From: Ciona savignyi
Lineage: Eukaryota; Chordata; Ascidiacea; Phlebobranchia; Cionidae
DNA: 64,000 bases
Direction of reading: 5' to 3'
Assembly: GCA_000149265.1 (NCBI GenBank)
Contig: CH003126.1
Span: forward strand, 88,098-152,097
Every line of letters begins with the position of its first letter. The first letter of the stretch is position 1. Below the pieces are notes generated by a model. The model ran no database searches. It saw only the letters and a program-made list of their open reading frames with translations, and had not been told where the DNA came from. Both the position numbers and the translations under genes were made by a program. This document shows positions 1-16,074 of this stretch, piece after piece.

Positions 1-1035
1 GCGTCATGCCATGCCTGTCACAATCATGATTTGAGAACAAAATCTTATTTTTTAGGGTATTTCCCTGGATATTATTTTTTATTTTTTCTAATTGTTAAAT
101 CAGTAGGTAATGCACTTACATTCCACTAAATTTGAATCAGATTGAAGCAACCGTTCAAGCGCTATGCCCCAAAAAATAGTTTTTTTTAGAAAAAAATACC
201 GTTTTGGTTATTAACGTCTCTGGGGAATTCCCCTAGATTTATTACCCACAATTTTGCTCCTGCGTATCTAGACCATATTGTCTAACAAATGACAAAGCTT
301 TATTACTATTTTATTCTTTCTTCTGGTAGATGTCGGGGCGTCATGCTATGCCTGTCACAATCATGATTTGAGAACAAAATCTTTTTTTAGGGTATTTCCT
401 TAGGTAATTTTTTTTATTTCTTCCAAGTGTTAAATCAGTGCCTAATGCACTTACATTCCACCAAATCTTATTCAAATTGGAGCAGCCGTTTAAGCGCTAT
501 ACCACAAAAATCTAAATTTTTCATATAAAATACCGTTTTGGTTTTTAACCTCCCAGGGGAATTCCCCTTGATTTATCACCCAAAATTTTGGTTTCTGCAT
601 ATCTAGACCATCTTGTCTAACACATGGCTAAGTTTCATTACGATTGCGTTATTCCTTCTGGTAGATGTCGGGGCGACATGCCATGCCTGTCACAATCATG
701 ATTTGAGAACAAAATCTTATTATTTAGGGTATTTTCCTAGGTAAATTTTTTATTTCTTCCAAGTGTTAAATCAGTGTCTAGTGCACTTACGTTCCACCAA
801 ATCTTATTCAAATTGGAGCAGCCGTTTAAGCGATATGCCACAAAAAGCTAATTTTTTCATAAAAAAATACCGTTTTGGTTTTTAACTTACCAGGGGAATT
901 CCCCTTGATTTATCACCCAAAATTTTGGTTTCTGCATATCTAGACCATGTTGTCTAACAAATGGCTAAGTTTCATAACGATTCCATTATTCCTTCTGGTA
1001 GATGTCGGGGCGCCATGCCATGCCTGTCAAAAAAA
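1..1035 (+). repeat. Tandem array of ~335-bp units (family R1)
   Basis: Three consecutive units and the start of a fourth begin with nearly the same words (ATGCCATGCCTGTCACAAT) at about 1, 339, 672 and 1010, giving a period near 335 bp. Each unit also carries a conserved block around TATCTAGACCAT and a GGGGAATTCCCC-like palindrome. The same family recurs inverted at 9.54-10.29 kb and in degraded form at 15.2-16.07 kb. No convincing coding frame is present. It may be a satellite or the tandem internal part of a non-autonomous transposon. Confidence 0.85.
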
Positions 1036-1085
1036 ACGGACAAAAACAATATGTGTCCCAATTTTTCAATTGGGACCCATAATTT

Positions 1086-1353
1086 GGCGTATAGTGTGGG
1101 TGCCTTCATGGCGCGCGTTTGAAAACCAAAGAAGATATTAGGTTTATTTTTTGGGAGCAAATTTATAAATGTGTTATCCACCCATCTATCAATTTTCATG
1201 TACTTACTATAACAAATCGTCGATTTAGCTATATCCAAGCTGTTTCATTTCATCCCAAAGCGAACATATTGATAATTTGACGTAGTGTGGGTGCGTGAAT
1301 GGCGCGCGTTTGAAAACCAAATAAGATATAAGGTTTATTTTTTGAGAACAAAT
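1086..1353 (+). repeat. Pair of ~80-bp direct repeats
   Basis: Two closely similar segments, about 1086-1168 and 1276-1353, share a core around ATGGCGCGCGTTTGAAAACC followed by a T-rich tail. They sit just beyond the R1 array and may be its flank duplicated. No coding capacity is seen. Confidence 0.7.
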
Positions 1354-1355
1354 TT

Positions 1356-4080
1356 AATGTCAATCTAAGCTAAAATCATTTTTATGACTAGTTGTTTTAA
1401 TGTTTATTGGTTGCACACATTTATATCACTCTTTAATCACGTTTCTTTCTATTACCGCCCGTGAAAAGTTCTATAATCAGTGTGTTATTTACAATATTGT
1501 AGGTTAATACATTCAGTATTTATTTGAATAAATAGAAAAAATACATTATCTTAGTATTAAAAGGCCCAACCACATTTATTAACTGCACGCGCAATATCTT
1601 TGACTTGAAATTGTTGTGGTATGTGAGAGTTGGAAAAGCTAACCTTTTTCTTCAAGTACATTGAGCAATCGTGGCCTAAGCGTTTATGTAAGGATTTTTG
1701 GCCCTGGTGCACCAGTAGGAGACGCGCTTATCTTTTTGATGACTCGTGCGAACGCGGTCAGCTCACGATAATAATAACGCAGAATAAACTATTATTTCTT
1801 TAATATAAATCGTGAGGTCTCTAACAATTCAAGCCAAAAAGTAAACCTTGTTTCTTAACTTCGGTGTGCACACCACACGCATGTCGCGCAACTAAAATTT
1901 CCACATTTAAAAGATCCCTGATGTATTGTTGTTTACAAGAATTAGTTCTTCGAAATAATTAATCAGATCACCCGCTGCTTAATGGCGTAATTGGATCTAT
2001 GCCCGTCCTAACTAAATTCATATAAATAAAACGCTATTTAATTATTTTTTAAATAAATGGATCAAAATACATTATCTTAATATAAAAGGTTCAACTACAT
2101 TTATTAACTGCACACATAATCTCTTTCAACCGAAATTGTTGTGGTATTGTGTCAGCTAAATTACTCATATAATCATAAAACTTGGGAAAGTGATAACCCA
2201 AAATTTACTTATGAAACACAATTTTTGTTTGTAGAAACGAAAATTTTGTTTCCAGAAACAAAAATTTTAGCTGAGAAACGAAAATTGTGTTTCCAGAAAC
2301 GAAAATTTTGTTTCTAAAAGCTATAAAGAAAAGTTTCGTTTTTATGTTAGTTTTAAGACATTTTGTTTATTAATATAAACCGGACACATTTCTTTAAAGT
2401 TAATCTAAATAAAATTCATATTTATGGCTAGTTGTTTTAATGTTTATCGGTTGCACACATTTAAATCAATCTTTAATCACGTTTGTTTGTATTGCTGTCC
2501 GTGAAAAGTACTAACTATAGTGCATGTGTTATTATTAATGTCGTGGGTTTATACCTTTTTTATTGATATAACAAAATAAATACACTGTCTTAGTTTAAAA
2601 GGTCCAACTACATTTCTTAACTGCACACCCAATCCCTTTAACGCGAAATTGTTGTGGTATTGCGTCAGCTTAACTAATTATATTATCATAGAACTTGGAA
2701 AAATGATAACCCCAAATTCATTAAAGAAGCAAAATTTTGTTTCTAGAAACGAAAATTTTACCCGAGAAACGAAAATTTTGTTTCCAGAAATGAAAATTTT
2801 GATTCTAGAAGCGATAGCGAAATGTTTCGTTTTATGTTAGTTTTGCGGCAATTTTGTTTATTAATTTATACCTGACACTTCTCTCTAATGTTAATCTAAA
2901 TTAAAATCAATATTTAAAGCTAGTTGTTTTAATGTTTATCGGTTGCACACATTTAAATCAATCTTTAATCCCGCTTGTTTGTATTGTCGTCCGTGAAAAG
3001 TACTAACCCACAGGGTTTTTTTCATTGTTGTGGGATTTTACATTTTTTTATTTAAATGAATAGAACCAATACATTATCTTAATATAAAAGGTCTACATTT
3101 ATTAACTGCACACGCAATCCCTTTCACTCGAGGTTGTTATGGTATTGCGTCAGCTTAACAAATCATATAATCATAGAACTTGGGAAAATGATAACCCTAA
3201 ATTTATTAAAGAAACAAAATTATTGTTTCTAGAAACGAAAATTTTAGCCGAGAAACGAAAATTTTGTTTCCAGAAACGAAAATTGTGATTCTTGAAGCGA
3301 TAGCGACAAGTTTCGTTTTTATGTTACTTTTACGACAAATTGTTTATTATTATTTACCTGACACTTGTCTCCAATGTTAATCTAAATTATATTCATTATT
3401 TATTGGGACCAGTTTTCATATTGATCGGTTGCACATATTTAAATCAATCTTTAATCCCGTTTGTTTTTATTGCAGTCCGTGAAAAGTACTAACCACTGTG
3501 TTATTTTCAATGTTGTGGGTTTATACCTTTATTTTTTATTGACATGACATTATAAATACATTAGCTTAGTTTAAAAGGTTCAACTACATTTATTATCTGC
3601 ACACGCAATCTCTTTCACATGAATTCGTTGTGGTATTGCGTCAGCTTAACTAATTATATAATCATAAAACTTGGGAAAATAATAACCCTAAATTCATTTA
3701 AGAAGCAAAATTTTTGTTTCTAGAAACGAAAATTTTAGCCGAGAAACAAAAATTTTGTTTCCAGAAACAAAATTTTCATTCTAGAAACGAAAATTTTTTT
3801 TCCGAAAACGAAAATTTTGATTCTAGAAGCGATAGCGAAAAGTTTCGTTTTTAGATTGGTTTTACGGCATTTTTGTTATTAATATATACCTGACACTAGT
3901 CTTCAATGTTAATCTAAATTAAAATCATTATTATTGGCGAGTTATTTTTATATTTATTGATTTCACACATTTAAATCACTCTTTAATCCCACTTGCTTTT
4001 ATTACCTCCCGTGAAAAGTACTAATCAGAGTGTTTTTTTTAAATATTGTAGGTTAATACTTTATAACAATTAAAAAAATA
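1356..4080 (+). repeat. Satellite-like tandem repeat, ~490-530-bp period
   Basis: The phrase GTTAATCTAAATTAAAAT recurs near 2395, 2887, 3374 and 3905, with a weaker copy near 1360. Each is followed by the same ordered landmarks: GGTTGCACACATTTAAATCA, CCGTGAAAAGTACTAA, a block around ACTGCACACGCAATC, and a cluster of GTTTCnAGAAACGAAAATTTT words. Spacings are about 492, 487 and 531 bp. The first interval is about twice as long and irregular. This is a divergent tandem satellite without a gene. Confidence 0.8.
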
Positions 4081-4372
4081 GGCTAACAAATACAGTATTG
4101 TGCATGTGCTTAAGCTGTACTTAATGTCCTTTGATAGTCCGGGATATTTAGTTTAACCAAAAAGTATTTTTAGAAACGATTGTTTTGTTTTCAGAAACAA
4201 ATTTTCCGAGGTATCGTATTTTGTGCGCACCGTCATCATCTAGTGGTAGAAACGAAAATAAAGAAACAAAATTTATGTTTCTAAAAAATATTTTTGTTTC
4301 CAGAAACAAAATTCGCAAATTAGAAACGAAAATCGCCTTTTAGAAACGAAATCAGAAACGAAAATTTGTAAA
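2222..4372. repeat. Clusters of GTTTCnAGAAACGAAAATTTT palindromic words
   Basis: Every satellite unit carries several near-palindromic words of the type GTTTCCAGAAAC or GTTTCTAGAAAC, separated by GAAAATTTT spacers. Clusters lie near 2225-2320, 2730-2820, 3210-3300, 3705-3830 and 4260-4370. The core TTCnnGAA equals the inverted half-site pair of a heat-shock element. Whether that is functional or just a property of the satellite cannot be told from sequence. Confidence 0.6.
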
Positions 4373-4707
4373 TGCATGCAAAAGGATAGGCGCTACCGTT
4401 CCCCTTGTAGCTAAACTAATACTAAACACTTTAACCTAAAGTCTGATTTTTGATTTCAGTCAACGTTTTATTTCTTTATTATAGATGAATGTGTGGCGAG
4501 TCTTTTATTTTTTAAATCGAATAAAATGTAGTTCTTGGTTCGTTGTAATAGTGAGAAGTTTTTGAAAGTGACTAATTAAGAAATTTCGCAGTTTAAGTCA
4601 GGATCAAAAGTAACAGTAGCCTCCTGTGAAGAATATATTTAAAACCAACCGATGTTTGTTGTTAAATTCTAGTAATTTAAAGAAGTAAAATGTATAAAAT
4701 CGGTGTA

Positions 4708-4960
4708 TAAAATTTACAAATTGTTCTTAGGAACCCTGCTTGCATAAATATATAGCATACAAAATGTGTTTTACAAATAGTGGTAGTTAAACATGTGGTT
4801 GACACTCTCTAAAAATCGATTCTATATTTGTTGCGGAGAACTGGCCTATTTTCTCTTTATTCATAGTTTGCGTTTGGCCTAATGGCGGAAGATGTTTGCC
4901 CAACACAAATAAACCATTAACCTATAATTATGCGGTTGGTCAGCAGATTATGACATACGT
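4708..4960 (+). repeat. Dispersed repeat R2, copy 1
   Basis: This ~250-bp segment, recognised by GTTCTTAGGAACCCTGCTTG and GTTTGCGTTTGGCCTAATGG, recurs at 7840-8075 and 16075-16245 in the same orientation. Partial copies lie at 10600-10740 (plus) and 14745-14900 (minus). No ORF or terminal inverted repeat was recognised. It is probably a non-autonomous transposon. Confidence 0.8.
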
Positions 4961-5214
4961 TTTCTTAAACTATTTAATTTTCCAAAATATATAGGGCATT
5001 TTACGAGGTCCAAAAAGTTTACGTGCGAGAAGTTTCACATGTGCACGTTTTATTAACTGTGAGAATATAGATGGAAAACTACGTTATTGATTTAAAGGAA
5101 CCACAAAGGCCCGTATAAGGTGATTACTTAAAGATTAATAAAACACGTTAAAAGAAACCTCAAACGCAAAAAAAAAGACTTTTAAAACATAAAATATTTT
5201 CGACATGGAATAAA

Positions 5215-5492
5215 TTAAAACTAATATGTGTACGATATGCTACAAAACAAACAACCGATGCCGTAAAACGATGTGAAAGAGTTAGTTTGCAACTGGATGA
5301 GACAACAGATATTGAACACCATCCACAACTCCTGATGTTTGTTCGATATTTTGACACAAATGATTTCTTCGAGCATTTTCTATTTTGGCGTTCACTTGGT
5401 AAACATACCACGGGAAAAGAAATATTAAAGAAATTATATTTATTGAAAATAGTCCATTGTCGAAAAATGTTTAGGACCACTGTCATTATTTA
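5215..5492 (+). pseudogene. hAT-family (ZBED5/SCAND3-like) transposase relic
   Basis: The plus frame reads a short peptide containing SLQLDETTDIEHHPQLLMFV followed by a RYFD...FLFW...TTGKEIL stretch. This resembles the conserved piece of ZBED5/FAM200/SCAND3-type hAT transposases (LQLDESTD...QLLVFVRY...FLFC...TTTG). Only about 80 residues remain, with no start codon, zinc finger or C-terminal dimerisation domain, so it is a dead fragment. Family assignment is from memory of the motif. Confidence 0.65.
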
Positions 5493-5700
5493 ATGTGTGG
5501 TTAGCTTTATTTTTCAAATCGAAGTTTATGATTTTTAACTCCATTATTATTTCCTATCGGTTCCACTTGTAGCTAAACTAATACTAACCCTTCAATCTAA
5601 AGTCTGATTTTTTGATATTACTCAACGTTTTATTTCTTTATTATAGATGAATGTGTGGCGAGTCTTTTATTTTTTAAATTCAAGTAAATGTAGTTCTTGG

Positions 5701-7258
5701 TTTTTGTTGCAAAGACATTAAATTCCACTTTTTGTTTTTATAGTATACAATACAACGATCGAGGTTGTAGCTGGAAAATAAATCAGCACTTACATATGAG
5801 ACGTTAATAAATTGAATAACTTTACCGCGATTCATTGTGTGACGCAGAGTAAACCCCGTCCCACCATATTGCCATGTTTTTCCTTATATCCACCTGGAAC
5901 TAAAAATAACTTCTTGTTATTTTTGACAGGCTGGTTCCGTATCAATTTAAACCCATTTATCCGCTTAAAGTTTGCATTGTAACCTTTGTGTATACTAGAT
6001 AATCTTTACAACGTGAAACTAACACATAATTAATGCATTTTATTGCTAGGTTTATACATTTCAATTATATTTAGGCTACCATAGCTGTATCGCAATGGAA
6101 TCTATACTGTGTTGAATAAATTTCCTCATTACTGTTTTACGTTACTTGCCTTTTTGCATTTTTAACGTCCGTTCTGGTAATTTTCAGGGATAAATTCCAA
6201 AATCGCTATATTAACTTTTGTTTTGTCGATGCGTTGATGAAACCACAGATTCTTTATGTTATGCCCGAGAAAACTTGACACAGAGGTTTCGTCTTACTTT
6301 GCAAATACTCTATACCTATGGCGCAAGATCACTTAGCAGTTTATATTTACATTAAGGAGCGATGACACCCGTTTTTAATGAGGAAACGTCGACGGGGAAA
6401 ATTTTCTCTTGAGGATTATAGGGCATAGGTACATTCTGAAAAACTAAATCAAACCGAATCATTCCCATCACGCACGTACGCAGTGTCCGGCTCGAAAGGC
6501 ATCGTGTTTTGCCTGTGGCAGGATGGGCTATTTCTCTAAAGTGTGCAACGCTAAGCAAGAGGGGAATTACTTGAGGCGACAAACTTAATTAAGTCATACC
6601 GTGTCCCTTTGCCATTGGACCAATTATTGTGTACTATAACGGCTTCTTGTCCTGGTAGTCTTTTTTGAGCTGCTTGCACAGCAGTTACCGTCCGATGTAT
6701 AAGAATATCACGGCACTCGTTGATTTATGCGGTTCGGAAAGTTATATCGATGCATCTATATGCGAAAAGTTTAAGTTGAAATCACACCCGTCATCTCACT
6801 AAGTTCAAATAGCTATTTAAATCCAATGTTAGGCTGTACGAATTCACTCGTATTCCATTTGGTGCAAATAACGGAGTCGCCGCTTACAACGGAAGATAGT
6901 CAACTGATTAAATAGGAAGACTTAAAAAAACATTTTCCTATTCCGATAGCGTGAATTTCCCTTGTTTTTTTTGGTAAAATTACAGGTGATAGAAAAATAT
7001 TAACAACCAGTTAAGATTGCTAAAAGATTTAACCTGATTAGATGACCCTTTTATGTCAATAAACTTGCGACCAAGCATACCTGTCACCAGCGTGACGCAG
7101 AAAAAAAAATAAGTAAAATTAAAACAGTATATAAAGGGTTTTAAGTGATAACCTAATTAACGGTTGTCAGTATGAATATTGTTACATTGAAATCACTATG
7201 TTGGTCGTTTACAATCGGGAGTAAACTTATGAAATTCCCTATAGTCACAATGCTACCA
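5701..7258. other. Gene-free stretch
   Basis: I see no ORF with recognisable protein similarity, no RNA gene and no clear repeat in this stretch. Short chance ORFs near 6350-6580 and 7150-7350 look non-coding. Confidence 0.5.
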
Positions 7259-7813
7259 TTAAGCCTATTTACATGATCGGGTTTGCGATGCGAGTTAACT
7301 CGCTTTAGTTCGCATCGTGGGTATTCCCTCTCTTTACGCGCTAAGCAGTTCAATTTACATGGAGCGTTTATGTAACCCGCATTTAGTTGTTGTTTGTTAA
7401 TTTATCTTCTAATTTTGTACAATTTTTAAAAAATGTTGCACAAAAAAGTTTACAGTTATTTTGTTTATACAAATGAAGGAAATTTTATATAGATTGGGCT
7501 ATAAATATTCCTAATTTAACACACTACGTAAAGTATAAAAAGAAAAAAAATAATAGTTATGATGACAGTAATTTCACTTCAGTCATCCCACAAGCATAAC
7601 TCAAAACGAAACATTATAAACCTACCTGAAGATGCTTGTATCCAAATGAATAACGAATGCGAGTTAACCTACCATGCGCGAGCGAGTTAGGAAAACCCGA
7701 TTGGAAACCCGCATAATCACTGAACCGTGATAACGCAATGCGTGCGTCAAATTTAACCGGGTTAGCGATGCGAGTTAACTCGCAAAAATTGCCCATGTAA
7801 ATAGGCTTATTGT
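7259..7813. mobile_element. MITE-like element with 14-16-bp terminal inverted repeats
   Basis: The left end TAAGCCTATTTACATG (about 7259) is mirrored by CATGTAAATAGGCTTA near 7790-7806. Both ends lie in TA-rich context, compatible with a TA target duplication. A subterminal segment around GCGATGCGAGTTAACTCGC occurs near both ends (about 7285 and 7767). No transposase is encoded in the ~550-bp interior, suggesting a Tc1/mariner-type non-autonomous element. Confidence 0.6.
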
Positions 7814-7839
7814 TAACGCGAGCTGCTCAATATCCGACG

Positions 7840-8075
7840 CTTGTAATAGTACAAGTTGTTCTTAGGAACCCTGCTTGCATAAACATATAGCATACAAAAT
7901 GTTTTTTACAAATAATAGTGGTAGTTAAACATGTGGTTGACACTCTCTAATCTATTCTATATTTGTTACTGAGAACTGGCCTATTTTCTCTTTATTCATA
8001 GTTTGCGTTTGGCCTAATGGCGGTAGATGTTTGCCCAACACAAATAAACCATTAACCTACAATGATGTGGTTGGT
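7840..8075 (+). repeat. Dispersed repeat R2, copy 2
   Basis: Near-identical over about 230 bp to the copy at 4708-4960, including the GTTCTTAGGAACCCTGCTTG start and the TTGCCCAACACAAATAAACC end region. It lies directly before the fold-back element and the first sulfotransferase gene. Confidence 0.8.
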
Positions 8076-8142
8076 CAAAAGAATATGACGTCGAAGTGAG
8101 ACGGGGCGTGGAACTTGGACTGACTGAACATAAGTGGGCTTT

Positions 8143-8693
8143 AAAAACGAGGCTAGACTAACTCGTGGAACTCAAAAGGGGGAGAGAGACGAAACGCACA
8201 GAAGGCGAGAACAGAGCGTGAGATCTGCTGGAAAACCAGCCGGAGACCCAGGAGCGGCTAAAGTTCCTGGTCTTAGGGCTTTGACGCACAGCAGTCGGCA
8301 CAGAAAGAACAGGACTAAAGGCGCATCTCCCGGTTTTGAACAAGAACCGGTTGGTAAGTCGCAAGAACCAGAAAACGAACTGTTTATTAATCGTATGGCG
8401 CAGGTATTAAGACCCGCGTCGGTTGCAGCGAAGCGTTCCCGAGTAAAGTGCTTTGTCAGCACAGTCGAGCCACGCGCTGCAGCACCGAGCGTTTATCTAC
8501 AACGCCAAAAGGGCACTCAGAGAGGGTCAACCTTTGTACTTTAAACTGTCCAACGTTGCAGTGGCGACTTAAGCACTCCCAGCCGAATCCGAACGCTGGC
8601 CTTCCGGCAGAGCTTACGCCCTGTTCTCGCTTTCTGTGCGTTCCGTCTCTATCCCCCCTTTGAGTCCCCCGAGTTAGTCCAAAGCCTCGTTCC
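8143..8693. mobile_element. GC-rich fold-back element with ~90-bp inverted termini
   Basis: The left arm (about 8143-8235) begins AACGAGGCTAGACTAACTCG. The right arm (about 8590-8693) is its near reverse complement, ending CGAGTTAGTCCAAAGCCTCG. The same peptide-like phrase LTRGTQ(K/R)G(E/D)RD(E/G)THR can be read from each arm on opposite strands, which shows the symmetry. The element is much richer in GC and CpG than its surroundings. It ends about 100 bp before the start codon of the first sulfotransferase gene and has no equivalent before the second copy. The long plus-strand ORF inside appears fortuitous. Confidence 0.75.
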
Positions 8694-8732
8694 ATTTGAA
8701 ATATTATAAGTTGTTAGTATTTAATTCTGCAT

Positions 8733-8746
8733 TGTTGCTCTAGCAG
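8733..8746 (+). promoter_or_regulatory. Candidate splice acceptor in 5'UTR of sulfotransferase copy 1
   Basis: A TTGTTGCTCTAGCAG acceptor-like site ends 49 nt before the start codon. The corresponding place before copy 2 (ending 16664) has a stronger tract, TTTCTTACTTGCAG, again about 52 nt upstream. The site could accept a spliced leader, as is common in ascidians, or a 5'UTR intron. Confidence 0.4.
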
Positions 8747-8795
8747 GCTTAATTTATATTCAAAACAAAAAGAACATAACACGTCAAGTTCAAAT

Positions 8796-13706
<4,911 letters not shown>

Positions 13707-14039
13707 TAAACTGTTGTGTGATTTTATTAGTTTAAGGTTTACAGGTAGTGCCAAATTAAGTACCAATTACTAAAATATCGTATCTAACTGTTTTAGGGCA
13801 TTTATCTATGGAATAACATAACCAAATTGTTAATGTTCTTAGTTGCTTGTTTCGAAACTGTTATTCATATTTCCTCTGATTGTGAACAATTCGATTGTGC
13901 GATCTGAAAGTTTTTTTAATTACCGATTTTTAACGATTTATTAAATAAATACAATCTACCTTATATTTATTAGTGTTGTAGAATTTAGAAGTTTCAAGTC
14001 AAAGTAGAGGATCCCTGTGTTCCCAGACTTGTTATAAGT

Positions 14040-14265
14040 TCGACAGATTACTCTGTTGGGTTAGACCGTGGCCTTTCAGCCAAAGTGTTGCAGGTACGGT
14101 ACTGGTCACCAGCTAGTCGATTGTTAGCAAGGCACTTAACGGGCATTGCCTAAACGCAGCGGAATGGTGGGTTCTACCAAAATGAAGAAATGTCTCAATC
14201 ATACACAACACATTGCAATACAGCTCTGGTGAACCGACAGTGGGCACGAGATAACACTAAAAAGG
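14040..14265 (+). repeat. SINE S2 (tRNA-derived, long form), partial
   Basis: GGTTAGACCGTGGCCTTTCAGCC...GTTGCAGGTACGG is a decayed tRNA-like head. GGCACTTAACGGGCATTGCC and ACACATTGCAATA belong to the conserved body. The paralogous position after sulfotransferase copy 2 (20990-21275) has a fuller copy, so the insertion predates the duplication. Confidence 0.7.
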
Positions 14266-14524
14266 TATAGAAGATAAGTAGGAAAGGGGGGAAACTGCAG
14301 TGGAAAAATGAGGGAAAGTACGATCTAACTCCAATCCTAACATCCTAACTCCTTTCCTCTGTCTAGCTTTTTAGTTTATTTCAGTCATACATCTAATCAC
14401 CTCAGTCCCAAACAATAATAGCGACACGTTTCAACGTCAAACATGTTGGTCATTTTGACCGGACATATATCTACTTTGGCGAACTAAATTGTTTTAGATA
14501 TCGAATTTTCGCTGTTTGCTCTGG

Positions 14525-14630
14525 GATACAGACAAAAAATTTGATGAGGTGTTTGGAATTAATTCAGAAGGCTTCTATATATCTTACGAAAATTGAACAG
14601 TCGTATTTGGTTGCCACCAAAAGTAATGTT
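14525..14630 (+). pseudogene. Fragment of SDR exon 4 between the sulfotransferase copies
   Basis: The segment matches exon 4 of the downstream SDR gene (23710-23809): it encodes a broken version of DxxFDExFGIN..A.IYLTKI....LV.TK. The GATGAGGTGTTTGGAATTAA phrase is clear, and a stop codon is present. Similarity continues into both flanking introns (about 14340-14760 against 23560-23950). No other SDR exon is present nearby. It is the remnant of an SDR gene that once followed sulfotransferase copy 1. Confidence 0.8.
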
Positions 14631-14744
14631 GATTAAGAATCCAGATTGATTATCTTGTCGACTTCTAGTCGAATGGTTGCTGATACAAAATTTGTCGCTT
14701 GTTTGACTTTTGTATCTACTGGGCAAGGCAAACCTATAGTAAAC

Positions 14745-14900
14745 CAAAGAGTGTCAACCACGCGTTTAACCACCACTAATTGTAAAACACATTTTGTGTG
14801 CTATATATTCATTCGAGCAGGGTAGCCAACCTAACCACGATCTGTATTTTATACACATAGTATGTAGCAAGCATAAACGCATGGGTTCTGCAAGCATAAA
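14745..14900 (-). repeat. Partial R2 repeat, minus strand
   Basis: The reverse complement carries TAGTGGTGGTTAAACGCGTGGTTGACACTCT-like text, matching other R2 copies, and the AGGGT(A)CC..GCTTG-like border. Confidence 0.6.
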
Positions 14901-14937
14901 CGCATGGGTTCTGCAAGCATAAACGCATGGGTTCCTG
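14866..14937 (+). repeat. Short tandem repeat, ~23-bp unit x3
   Basis: Three copies of AAGCATAAACGCATGGGTTC occur in a row. A further copy lies near 15058-15079 and an inverted one near 10568. The phrase appears to border the R1/R2 repeats. Confidence 0.85.
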
Positions 14938-15189
14938 AGCTAACAATCTTGTATTCATGTTCATTGCCCAACATATTTATTGTCAGATATGTGCACGTCA
15001 GGTCCATGTTATCCAACATTCCAGAGAGTTTTAACCGGACTGCAATAGTTTTGTTTCTGCAAGCATAAACGCATGGGTCTTATAGTTATTAAACCAAACT
15101 TTTTAATGTGTAGTTAAAAAAAGAATAATCGTGTTAGATTACGAACATTTCACCACGAATGTTGTAAATTAAAGCCTCTTGTCAAGTGC

Positions 15190-16065
15190 TGTAGTGAAAT
15201 AAAGCTAAATTTCCACTACATCCAGATGTAGTTTTTCATGGCTTCGGGGAATTCCCCTGGGTTTAGTATATAAATTTCTGTTTTTACATATCTGGGTTAA
15301 GTTATCTAACAATTCTTAAAGGTTTAATCCAATTTGACAACTCCTTGTTGGGGATGTCGGAGCAATATGGCATGCTTGTTACAATCATGATTTAGAATAA
15401 TATCATAATTTTTGGGGTATTTCCTGGATATTTTTTATTGGTACAGAGGCGGCTACCGCACTAACATTTACGAAATCCGATCAAAATTGGAGCAGCTGTT
15501 CCAGCACTATGCTCAAAAAGAAGCTAATTTTTTTTTAAATACCATGTCAGAAACAGGATTTGAGAAAAAAACTTATTTTTAGGGTATGTTTTTAGTGTAA
15601 AATCAGTGGCTAATGCACTTACACTCCACCAAATCTAAATTAAATAGAGCAGCGGTTCAAGCGCTATGCCCAAAAATGCTATTTTTTGGAAAAAATACCG
15701 TTTTGGTTTTTAACGTCGCAGAGGAATTCCCCCGGATTTATCACCCCAAATTTTGCTTTCTACATACATAAACCATGTTGTATAACAAATGACAAAGGTT
15801 TATTGGGATTTCCTTACTTTTGGTAAAGGTCGCGTCGACATGCCAGCATGCCTGTCACAATCATTATTTGAGAACAAAAATCTCATAGGGTATTTCCCTA
15901 AAAAAATATTTTATTTCTTCTAAATGTTAAATCAGTGGCTAATTCACTTACATTTCACCAAATCGGATTAAAAATTGAGCAGCCGTGTTCTAGCGGTATA
16001 CCCAAAAGAGCTATTTGTATAACAAAATACCGTTTTGCTTTTTAACGTTTCCGGGAAATTCCCCT
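15190..16065 (+). repeat. R1 repeat array, degraded
   Basis: R1 landmarks (GGCATGCTTGTTACAATCATG, CCAGCATGCCTGTCACAATC and GGGGAATTCCCC-like blocks) recur at about 15350 and 15840, with a decayed unit between. This is the third locus of the family in the window. Confidence 0.75.
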
Positions 16066-16074
16066 GGATTTAAA

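Larger units (their letters stand above)
4395..5700 (+). repeat. ~150-bp direct repeats (4395-4545 and 5550-5700) bracketing repeat DNA
   Basis: The two end segments match over about 150 bp, including the phrase GATGAATGTGTGGCGAGTCT. Between them lie one copy of dispersed repeat R2 (4708-4960) and a hAT transposase relic (5215-5492). The layout could be two repeat copies flanking unrelated insertions or the ends of one larger decayed element. Confidence 0.65.

Noticed and set aside
2222-4372. Possible CRISPR-like or regulatory repeat array
   Set aside because: Spacing is irregular, the 'spacers' are themselves repeated, and the host is an animal; it is a satellite.
8134-8544. 136-aa ORF in a GC-rich segment
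   Set aside because: It lies inside a fold-back element; mirrored peptide phrases are readable from both arms on opposite strands. Open frames follow from GC-rich composition, and no protein family is recognised.
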